From Paracoccus sp. MC1862 (GTDB lineage Bacteria > Pseudomonadota > Alphaproteobacteria > Rhodobacterales > Rhodobacteraceae), in contig NZ_CP067225.1 of NCBI RefSeq assembly GCF_016617715.1, positions 2,406,501 through 2,470,500 on the forward strand: a DNA stretch of 64,000 bases, in the 5' to 3' direction. Within the stretch, counting starts at the first letter, position 1, and each line of letters starts with the position of its first letter. A program made the translations under genes and the position numbers. The notes beneath the pieces were generated by a model. That model was not told the origin of the DNA and did no database searches. It saw only the letters and a program-made list of their open reading frames with translations. This document shows positions 57,633 to 64,000 of the stretch, one piece after another.

Positions 57633-57792
57633 GGCTGCACCTTCAAGCTGGGGCGGCGTGGCGGCGGGCACCTGCGGCCGCTGTGTCATTCCTGCCGCGC
57701 AGCGGCGATGTGGCTTCCATGGAGGAAGAGCGGCGCGTCTTTCAGGGTTCCATGATTTATGAGTGATCGCGTTCCTGCCCGTGCGGGACGGG

Positions 57793-58596
57793 TCAGAGCT
57801 GTGCCCGCCAGATCGATCGGCTGCGCCGGGCCGGCAGACCGTTGCTGGCGGTGACGGCGAGTTCCTCGTCGATCGCTTCGGGCAGGTAAAGATAGTCCCA
57901 GTGGAACTCGCCATGGCGGAAAAGGGCGTGCAGGTTCAGGACCTCGACGCGGCCGTCGAGGAACAGGCAGACCCGCTCTTCCCGCAATTCGCCGAGCATC
58001 CGGTTGGCATGGACGGGGGTCATGCCGCAGGCCTGCGCGAGATCCGCCTGGCTGATCGGCAGACGGCAGCCGTCAAGGCCGGACAGCCCGCGGGCATATT
58101 GCCGCACAAGCATTTCCGCGAACAGGTTGGCGATGCGCGCCCGCCCCCCCAGCCGCCCGGTCCTGAAGGTCCAGTAGCGCTGGACCGAGGCATCCAGCAT
58201 CGCGATATGCCACAGCTTGTCATAGGTATCGGGCGCGGCCCCGCGCAGCGCCGCGACACGGGCATGGGGCATGGTCGCGATGGTGGCGGGGCTCAGCGTC
58301 TCGATCTCATGGTCGACATGGTTCAGCACCAGGGCCGCAAGGTCGATGAAGTCGCCGGGGATCTGCAGGCCCAGGACCTGCCGGCGGCCCTGGATGTCGA
58401 TGCGGAACCGGCTGACGAAGCCCTCGCGCAGATAGGAAAGGCGGGTGATCCCGACGCCCGACTGGCCGGCCTTCTGCCGGGCGCGCAGAAAGGTTTCCCC
58501 GCTTGAAAGCGAGGCGAGCAATTCACCCTCGGCCACGGTGATCAGGCCGGGGTAGGCGCGGTGAAGGTCGATGCCTGACATCTGTCGTTCAATCAC
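57793..58596 (-). CDS. Atypical Crp/Fnr family transcriptional regulator
   Basis: The 267-residue protein has a cyclic-nucleotide-binding-like N-terminal domain (GVGITRLSYLREGFVSRFRI, RRQVLGLQIPGDFIDLAALV) and a winged-helix C-terminal domain (ISQADLAQACGMTPVHANRM). The recognition helix reads TPVHANR instead of the E-x-x-S-R of FNR, so it should not bind TTGAT-type boxes. Its start may be Met6 at 58581. It precedes the YdeP-like gene by 160 bp in the same direction, so the two may be functionally linked. Confidence 0.9.
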   Translation of the reverse strand: MIERQMSGIDLHRAYPGLITVAEGELLASLSSGETFLRARQKAGQSGVGITRLSYLREGFVSRFRIDIQGRRQVLGLQIPGDFIDLAALVLNHVDHEIETLSPATIATMPHARVAALRGAAPDTYDKLWHIAMLDASVQRYWTFRTGRLGGRARIANLFAEMLVRQYARGLSGLDGCRLPISQADLAQACGMTPVHANRMLGELREERVCLFLDGRVEVLNLHALFRHGEFHWDYLYLPEAIDEELAVTASNGLPARRSRSIWRAQL

Positions 58597-58860
58597 GGGA
58601 AACGGAAGCGGTCTGGTCCAGCCGCTTGGAAAATCTCAGCAGGAAAAGAATGGAACTCGTTGAACAGGCATGATGCTATCCTGCAACCGGGTCAAAGGAC
58701 AAGATAGTGAAAAGCAAGGCATCAAACTTTGCCTTTGTTTCCTCGGATGCGGCGTGACCCGCGACACGCAATAAATGTCCATCCGTGACGGGGAACGCTT
58801 TCCCCCGTTCCAGAGTCCCGCATACTGTCCAATGAAGGCAACAGCCACCGGGGATGAAGA

Positions 58861-59766
58861 ATGCACAGGATAACGACCATCGCCCTTGTCCTGCTGGCGG
58901 GGCTTGCCTCGCAGGCGGGCGCCCGCGACATCGTGGTGTCGTCCAAGATCGACACCGAGGGAGGCTTGCTCGGCAACGTCATCCTGCTGGCGCTGCAGGA
59001 TGCCGGGCTGCCGGTGCAGAACCGCCTGCAACTGGGCGGCACGCCGATCGTGCGGGATGCGATCACCTCGGGGCAGATCGACATCTATCCCGAATACACC
59101 GGCAATGCCGCCTTCTTCCACAACGAGGCCGACAGCCCCGTCTGGAAGGATGCCGCCCAATCCTACGCCCGCGCGGCGGAACTGGACCGGGCGCAGGACC
59201 TTGTGTGGCTGGACCCCGCGCCCGCCAACAACACCTGGGCCATTGCCGTGCGGAAGGACCTGGCCGAGGCGAATGGCCTTTCCACCATGTCCGACTTCGG
59301 CGCCTGGGTCGCGGGCGGGGGCGAGGTGAAGCTCGCCGCCTCGACCGAGTTCGTGACCTCGCCCGCCGCTCTACCGGCCTTTCAGGCGACCTATGGATTC
59401 CAGCTTCAGCCCGCGCAGCTTGTCCAGTTGTCCGGCGGCGACACGGCCGCGACCATCGCGGCGGCGGCGCAGCAGACCTCGGGCGTGAACGCGGCCATGG
59501 TCTATGGCACCGACGGCGGGATCGAGCCTGCGGGCCTGCTGGTGATGGAGGACGACAAGGCCGTCCAGCCCTTCTACCAGCCCGCGCCGGTGGTCCGGGC
59601 CGAGGTGCTGGCCGAATATCCGCAGATCGCCGAGGTGCTGAACCCGATCTTCGGGGGCTTCGACCTTGTCACGCTGCAGAAACTCAACGCCCGCATCCAG
59701 GTCGGCGGCGAACCCGCCGCTGCCGTGGCCGAGGACTATCTGAAGCGCACGGGCGTGATCGAGTGA
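58861..59766 (+). CDS. osmF: Osmoprotectant-type ABC substrate-binding protein (OsmF/YehZ-like)
   Basis: The 301-residue protein has a signal peptide (MHRITTIALVLLAGLASQAGA) and the OpuAC/OsmF fold (IVVSSKIDTEGGLLGNVILL, DAITSGQIDIYPEYTGNAAF, NNTWAIAVRKDLAE). The YPEYTG segment is typical of choline/glycine-betaine binding proteins of the YehZ group. It heads a four-gene importer operon and is divergent from the Crp/Fnr gene across 264 bp in which I see no clear regulatory dyad. Confidence 0.9.
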   Translation: MHRITTIALVLLAGLASQAGARDIVVSSKIDTEGGLLGNVILLALQDAGLPVQNRLQLGGTPIVRDAITSGQIDIYPEYTGNAAFFHNEADSPVWKDAAQSYARAAELDRAQDLVWLDPAPANNTWAIAVRKDLAEANGLSTMSDFGAWVAGGGEVKLAASTEFVTSPAALPAFQATYGFQLQPAQLVQLSGGDTAATIAAAAQQTSGVNAAMVYGTDGGIEPAGLLVMEDDKAVQPFYQPAPVVRAEVLAEYPQIAEVLNPIFGGFDLVTLQKLNARIQVGGEPAAAVAEDYLKRTGVIE

Positions 59767-59776
59767 CGCATCCCCG

Positions 59777-60952
59777 ATGAGGTCCGCGGCCCTTGCCGCG
59801 CCACCGCTGGCGCTCAGCCGGCCGGGGCTTCTGTTCGCGGGCCTGGGGCTGGCCGGGCTGGCGCTGCCCTTTGTCCAGTTCCGTGCCAACCGGATCGTCG
59901 CGGGCGAGGGGCTTGGCCTGCCCGGGGCGCTGGGACCGCAGGGCTGGATCGTCGCGGCCCTGCTGGCGGCGGTTCTTGCCGGCACGATTGCCCGGACGCC
60001 GCCGCGCCTGTCGCTGCTGCCGACGCTGGCGGGGGCGCTGGCGGTGATCGCCGCCGCCGGGCTGGCCGCAAAGGCGCTGGTACCCGAAGGCGACCGGCTT
60101 GCCCGCGTCTCGCTGGGCGCGGGCTTCTGGCTGCTGCTCTTGGCCTTTGCGCTGGCGATCGCCGATGCGCTGGCGCGGCTGCGGCCGTCGCTGCCGCTGC
60201 GATGGCTGCTGCTGGCCGGAACGATCGCGGCGGGGGGGCTGTTGCTCGGCTCGGGCCTACTGGACGATTTGTCGGTGATGCGGGAATACGATGCCCGGCG
60301 CGAGCAGTTCTGGCGCGAGGCCGGGCGGCACCTGACGCTCGCCTTCGGCTCGCTGGGCGCGGCGCTTGCGGTGGGGCTGCCGCTGGGCATCCTGATCCAC
60401 GAGGCGCCGCGCGGGCGGGACGCGGTGCTGGGGGTGCTGAACGTGGTCCAGACGATCCCGTCGCTGGCACTGTTCGGGATCATGATCCCGTTGTTCGGCT
60501 GGGTCGCCGCCACTGTGCCGGGCGCGGCGCAGGCGGGCATCTCCGGCATCGGTGCCTTTCCGGCGCTGGTGGCGCTGTTTCTGTATTCGCTGCTGCCGGT
60601 CGTCTCGAACATGGTCGTCGGGCTGGCGGGGGTTCCCGTGGCGGTGCGAGAAGCGGCGGTGGGCTTGGGCATGACCCGCGCACAGGCACTGGCGCAGGTG
60701 CTGATCCCGCTGACCCTGCCAGTGGTGCTGGCCGCAGTCCGCATCGTGCTGGTCCAGAACATCGGCCTTGCGGTGATCGCGGGGCTGATCGGTGGCGGCG
60801 GCTTCGGCAGCTTTGTCTTTCAGGGGTTGAACCAGACCGCCATGGACCTCGTATTGCTGGGCGCCATCCCGACCATCGCGCTGGCGCTGGTGTCGGGGAT
60901 CGCGCTGGACCTGATCCTCGCGGGGCTTGACCCGCGAAAGGCCCGCGCATGA
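59777..60952 (+). CDS. yehY: ABC permease with extended N-terminal membrane part (YehY-like)
   Basis: The 391-residue protein has an extra N-terminal block of about five helices (to about residue 165) followed by the BPD_transp_1 permease domain (HLTLAFGSLGAALAVGLPLG, REAAVGLGMTRAQALAQVLI). The larger size and extra helices mark YehY relative to its partner YehW. It is coupled to the ATPase gene by ATGA. Confidence 0.9.
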   Translation: MRSAALAAPPLALSRPGLLFAGLGLAGLALPFVQFRANRIVAGEGLGLPGALGPQGWIVAALLAAVLAGTIARTPPRLSLLPTLAGALAVIAAAGLAAKALVPEGDRLARVSLGAGFWLLLLAFALAIADALARLRPSLPLRWLLLAGTIAAGGLLLGSGLLDDLSVMREYDARREQFWREAGRHLTLAFGSLGAALAVGLPLGILIHEAPRGRDAVLGVLNVVQTIPSLALFGIMIPLFGWVAATVPGAAQAGISGIGAFPALVALFLYSLLPVVSNMVVGLAGVPVAVREAAVGLGMTRAQALAQVLIPLTLPVVLAAVRIVLVQNIGLAVIAGLIGGGGFGSFVFQGLNQTAMDLVLLGAIPTIALALVSGIALDLILAGLDPRKARA

Positions 60953-61878
60953 TCGGGATCGAGCGTCTGACGAAGCTTTACGGCCCGGTCGCCGCCGTCG
61001 ATGACGTCAGCCTGACCGTCGAGCGGGGAGAGATCGCGGCGCTGGTCGGCACCTCTGGGTCGGGCAAGACGACGCTTCTGCGGATGATCAACCGGCTGGT
61101 GGAACCCACGACGGGCTGCGTCCTGATCGACGGGACCGACACCGCCACCCTGCCCCCGCATCAACTGCGCCGCCGCATCGGCTATGCGATCCAGGGCCAC
61201 GGGCTGTTCCCCCACCGGACGGTTGCAGAGAACATCGCCACCGTGCCCCGGCTGCTCGGCTGGGACCGCAGGCGCATCGCCGCAAGGGTGGACGAGCTTC
61301 TGGACCTGTTCCAGCTTCCCCCTGCCGAGTTCCGCGACCGGATGCCGCAGCAGCTTTCCGGCGGCCAGCAGCAGCGGGTCGGTGTGGCCCGCGCGCTCGC
61401 CGCCCGGCCCGAACTGCTGCTGATGGACGAGCCTTTCGGGGCGCTCGACCCCGTGATCCGGGCCAGGGCGCAGGACGACCTGCGCCGCATCCAGCGCGAG
61501 CTTGGCACCACCCTGATCGTCGTCACCCACGACATGGAGGAAGCGATCACCCTGGGCGACCGCATCGCCGTGATGGACGGGGGCCGGCTGCTGCAATACG
61601 CCACCCCGCGCGAGATCCTGACCGTCCCCGCCACGCCCTTCGTGCGGGAACTGATCGGGACCGAGGCGCGGCCCTTCCGGCTGCTGTCGCTGTCCTGCGT
61701 GGCCGACATCGCCGGGCCGGGCGAGGCTGCCGGACCGCCCGTTTCCCCCGATGCCTCGCTGCGGGACGCGCTAGCGCTGTGCCTCTGGTCGGGGCGCGAG
61801 GCGCTGCCGGTGGAGGGCGGCGGCGTGGTGACGCTCGATGCCCTGCGCCGGGCGGCCGCGGGCGAGGCGCCGCGATGA
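60949..61878 (+). CDS. yehX: Osmoprotectant-type ABC transporter ATPase (YehX/OpuCA-like)
   Basis: The 309-residue ATPase has Walker A GTSGSGKTT, signature LSGGQQQRVGVARAL, Walker B LLLMDEPFGALDP and H-loop VTHDMEEA. The C-terminal part (about 235-309) is a short extension where longer homologues carry CBS domains; here no complete CBS pair is present. It overlaps the permease genes on both sides. Confidence 0.92.
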   Translation: MIGIERLTKLYGPVAAVDDVSLTVERGEIAALVGTSGSGKTTLLRMINRLVEPTTGCVLIDGTDTATLPPHQLRRRIGYAIQGHGLFPHRTVAENIATVPRLLGWDRRRIAARVDELLDLFQLPPAEFRDRMPQQLSGGQQQRVGVARALAARPELLLMDEPFGALDPVIRARAQDDLRRIQRELGTTLIVVTHDMEEAITLGDRIAVMDGGRLLQYATPREILTVPATPFVRELIGTEARPFRLLSLSCVADIAGPGEAAGPPVSPDASLRDALALCLWSGREALPVEGGGVVTLDALRRAAAGEAPR

Positions 61879-62600
61879 TCGGGCGGATCGCCCTGGCTGC
61901 AGCCGCAGCGCTGCTGCTGGCCTTCCTGCTGGCGCCGGAAAGTTTTGCCCCTCTGCTGCGCCCGCTGACCCGGAATGACGCGCCGCCGATCTACACGCAG
62001 ACGAGCCTTCTCTCGCTCACGCTGTCCCACCTGTCGATGGTCGCGGCGGCGGTGGTCGCCTCGACACTCGTGGCGGTCGGACTGGGTGTGCTGGTCACGC
62101 GCGAGGGCTGGCGGGATTTCCTGCCGCTCGCCCGCACCGTCACCTCGGTCGGGCAGACCTTTCCACCCGTCGCGGTGCTGGCGCTGGCCGTTCCGGCGAT
62201 GGGCTTCGGGGCGGGGCCGACGCTGCTGGCGCTGTTCCTCTACGGCCTCCTGCCGATCTTCGAGAACACGCTGGCGGGCTTGACCGCCCTGCCGCCGCAG
62301 GTGATCGAGGCCGCGCGCGGCATGGGCATGACCCGCGCCCAGCGCCTGTGGCAGGTGGAACTGCCGCTGGCGCTGCCGGTGATCCTCGCGGGCGTGCGGC
62401 TGTCGGCGGTAATCTCGCTTTCGACCGCCACCATCGGCTCGACCGTCGCAGCGCGGACGCTGGGCGAGGTCATCATCGCGGGGCTGCTGTCGTCCAACAC
62501 CGCCTTTGTCCTGCAGGGGGGCCTGGTCGTCGGCACGCTCGCCCTGCTGATCCATGCAGGCTTCAAGGCGCTGGAAGCACGGGCCTGCGTGAGAGGGTAA
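61875..62600 (+). CDS. yehW: ABC permease (YehW-like)
   Basis: The 241-residue permease has about six helices and the EAA-type coupling loop EAARGMGMTRAQRLWQVELP, followed by SLSTATIGSTVAARTLGEVI. It pairs with YehY as the second membrane subunit. A hairpin with an 8-bp stem follows 12 bp after the stop. Confidence 0.92.
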   Translation: MIGRIALAAAAALLLAFLLAPESFAPLLRPLTRNDAPPIYTQTSLLSLTLSHLSMVAAAVVASTLVAVGLGVLVTREGWRDFLPLARTVTSVGQTFPPVAVLALAVPAMGFGAGPTLLALFLYGLLPIFENTLAGLTALPPQVIEAARGMGMTRAQRLWQVELPLALPVILAGVRLSAVISLSTATIGSTVAARTLGEVIIAGLLSSNTAFVLQGGLVVGTLALLIHAGFKALEARACVRG

Positions 62601-62611
62601 GGTCGCCAGGT

Positions 62612-62630
62612 GGTGGGGTATAACCCCACC
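62612..62630. terminator. Hairpin between convergent yehW and the isomerase gene
   Basis: GGTGGGGT (62612-62619) and ACCCCACC (62623-62630) form a perfect stem with a 3-base loop. A related element, GTAGGGTGGGTTGCACCCC, follows at about 62672-62690. Both look like members of the widespread GTAGGGTGGG-type intergenic repeat. There is no T run; it may act as a bidirectional terminator or be only a repeat. Confidence 0.5.
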
Positions 62631-62735
62631 CGCCCAAAACCACATCCGCGCCGGATTACCGCGCCAGTGCGTAGGGTGGGTTGCACCCCAACTGTCGCCT
62701 TCCCCCACCCGCCGGACCCCCGCGCCTGCGCCGGA

Positions 62736-63560
62736 TCAGCGCGCCAGCCCCAGCCGCTTCAGGTATTCGACCGAGGGCAGGATGCCCGCCTTGTCGCGCA
62801 ACTCAAGGATCAGGCGCGGCTTCGAGGTGAATTCGCCCAGCGCTCGGAAGACGGCGGGCCAGCAGATCGTGCCCTCGCCGATGGTCCAGTGGCGGTCGGC
62901 ATAGCCGTCGGCGTCCTGCAGGTGGATATGCTCCAGCCGGTTGCCGGCGCGGCGGACGTAGTAATCGACGGGCGGCGCCCCGGTCGAGCCGTAAGCGTAA
63001 TGCGCGTGGCCGGTATCGATGGACACCGCCATCGCCGGCGAGTTGAAGCTGTCCGCGAGGATGCGGCGGATGTCAGGGTCCTTGTCCTGGATGTTCTCGA
63101 CGACCATGGTGACGCCGATCTCCTCGGCGCGGCGGACCACCGGGTCCATGGTCAGGTGGCAGCATTCCAGCACGCGGTCATAGGCCGAGCGGCTGGGGAA
63201 GTTGTCAAGGTTGTTGAAATCCCAGGTCGAATAGGGCGAATGGATCACCATCTGCGTGGCCCCCAGATACTCGCAGACCTCCAGACCCTGCATGAACTTG
63301 CGCGCGTTCAGCGCCCGCATGTCGGGATCGAGGCTGGCGATGCTGAGGCCCCAGAACGGGCCGTGGATGCCAAGACGGCCGGTATAGCCTGCCAGCAGCG
63401 ACTTGGCGCGGTCGGCGACAGACTTCCAGTCGCCGTTCAGCAAGTCGGCGTCGAAGAAATCCTGCAGCTCGAGATCACGGTTCTCGGACAGGATGAAGTC
63501 TTGCATGGTTTCGAGCGCGGAAAGGAGAAGGGCAGCGTCCAGCAGGGGAAGGTCGGTCAT
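62736..63560 (-). CDS. Sugar phosphate isomerase/epimerase family protein (AP-endonuclease-2 TIM barrel)
   Basis: The 274-residue protein has the xylose-isomerase-like barrel pattern: LGIHGPFWGLSIASLDPDMR, TQMVIHSPYSTWDFNN, VTMVVENIQDKDPD, VSIDTGHAHYAY and EHIHLQDADGYADRHWTIGE. The Glu, Asp-x-x-His and His-x-His residues suit a divalent metal site. It follows the HAD hydrolase gene by 12 bp on the same strand, so they likely form part of a sugar or polyol pathway that continues beyond the window. Confidence 0.88.
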   Translation of the reverse strand: MTDLPLLDAALLLSALETMQDFILSENRDLELQDFFDADLLNGDWKSVADRAKSLLAGYTGRLGIHGPFWGLSIASLDPDMRALNARKFMQGLEVCEYLGATQMVIHSPYSTWDFNNLDNFPSRSAYDRVLECCHLTMDPVVRRAEEIGVTMVVENIQDKDPDIRRILADSFNSPAMAVSIDTGHAHYAYGSTGAPPVDYYVRRAGNRLEHIHLQDADGYADRHWTIGEGTICWPAVFRALGEFTSKPRLILELRDKAGILPSVEYLKRLGLAR

Positions 63561-63572
63561 TGTTCGTCCAGT

Positions 63573-64000
63573 TCAGGCAGCGAGGGGAAGGAGAAGCCGG
63601 GACAGCAGGCCGTGGAACTCGGCCATGCCGTGGACGACATGGTCGGCGCCGGCATCGCGCAGGGTCTGCGCGTGGTTCTGGCGGTGGTCCGATGGGCCGA
63701 TGAAGCCCACGGCGAGGCAGCCTGCTGCGGCGGCGCAAAGGATGCCATGCGGGTTGTCGTCGATGAAGATCGCTTGGCTTGGCGCGACGCCCAGGCGTTC
63801 GCAGGCGTAAAGCGCCAGGTCAGGCGCGGGCTTGGGCGCGGGGACGTGCTCGGCCGAATAGACATGGGGGCCGAAGCGGCTCGCTAGCGGGGTGCGGACG
63901 ATAGAACGGTCGAGCCGCATGACCGACGAGTTCGAGCAGACCGCCATCGGCAGGTCGAAGCCGGACAGCACCGCCTCGATCCCTTCGACATGGGGGATGC
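63573..64000 (-). CDS. HAD family hydrolase (C-terminal part, gene runs off right edge)
   Basis: The open frame enters at the window end and stops at 63573, about 142 residues. It contains HAD motif II (MAVCSNSS), the lysine motif III (HVPAPKPAPDLALYACERLG) and motif IV (AIFIDDNPHGILCAAAAG). The nucleophile aspartate of motif I would lie outside the window. It resembles sugar-phosphate phosphatases of the phosphoglycolate-phosphatase-like group. Confidence 0.88.
   Translation of the reverse strand, partial: IPHVEGIEAVLSGFDLPMAVCSNSSVMRLDRSIVRTPLASRFGPHVYSAEHVPAPKPAPDLALYACERLGVAPSQAIFIDDNPHGILCAAAAGCLAVGFIGPSDHRQNHAQTLRDAGADHVVHGMAEFHGLLSRLLLPLAA

Noticed and set aside
55404..57755. 783-codon plus-strand open frame opposite the YdeP-like gene
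   Set aside because: Antisense shadow without domain signatures; the minus-strand molybdoenzyme is clear.

Overview
The window is a high-GC chromosomal segment from a denitrifying alphaproteobacterium of the Rhodobacterales, most probably Paracoccus or a close relative. The main evidence is a complete cytochrome cd1 nitrite reductase / cNor nitric oxide reductase island whose NirS, NorB and NorC closely resemble the Paracoccus proteins I know. A COQ9-rpsU pair, a TrcR-type (DUF1013) regulator and several copies of a GC-rich 'CCGG..GGATATTTGG..AAAGA' intergenic repeat fit the same group. These assignments come from sequence and family knowledge; no database search was run.

Layout. 1-6.8 kb is core and housekeeping: the start of an exported hydratase-like gene (left edge), mutS, trcR, RNase T2, a quinone oxidoreductase with COQ9, and rpsU. 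6.9-11.2 kb is mixed: a frameshifted OsmC gene, an HPP-CBS membrane protein, a small secreted protein, an Lrp regulator, mscL and a GST. 11.2-31.4 kb is the denitrification island: nnrR (+), then norF-E-D-Q-B-C, nirX, nnrS and nirI (all -), then divergently nirS-E-C-F-DL-G-H-J-N plus a small membrane-protein ORF (+). An FNR/NNR-like box lies about 69 bp upstream of both norC and nirS. nnrS separates nirI from nirX. NirS carries an Ala/Pro/Thr-rich N-terminal extension of about 68 residues relative to the P. pantotrophus enzyme.

31.4-42.1 kb is catabolic. An aldehyde dehydrogenase/SDR pair (-) is divergent from a large operon (+): a TRAP transporter (fused QM, then P), an IclR regulator, a thiolase-like enzyme, an acyl-CoA synthetase, a double PCC/DUF296 protein and an SDR. 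This looks like import, CoA activation and thiolytic processing of an unidentified organic acid. 42.1-43.7 kb holds a heavily decayed second TRAP operon (frameshifted dctP, internally deleted dctQ'-'dctM). 44-47.7 kb has a histidine phosphatase, an NAD(P)HX dehydratase and an alpha-ketoglutaric-semialdehyde-type dehydrogenase.

47.8-54.8 kb holds a secreted peptidoglycan-binding protein and a branched-chain-amino-acid-type ABC importer with two tandem paralogous binding proteins, ending in a strong terminator. 55-58.6 kb has a small tail-anchored protein, a YdeP-like molybdopterin oxidoreductase and an atypical Crp/Fnr regulator. 58.9-62.6 kb is an OsmF/YehZYXW-type osmoprotectant ABC importer. 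The window closes with a sugar-phosphate isomerase/epimerase and a partial HAD hydrolase. I found no tRNA, rRNA, CRISPR array, insertion sequence or phage gene.
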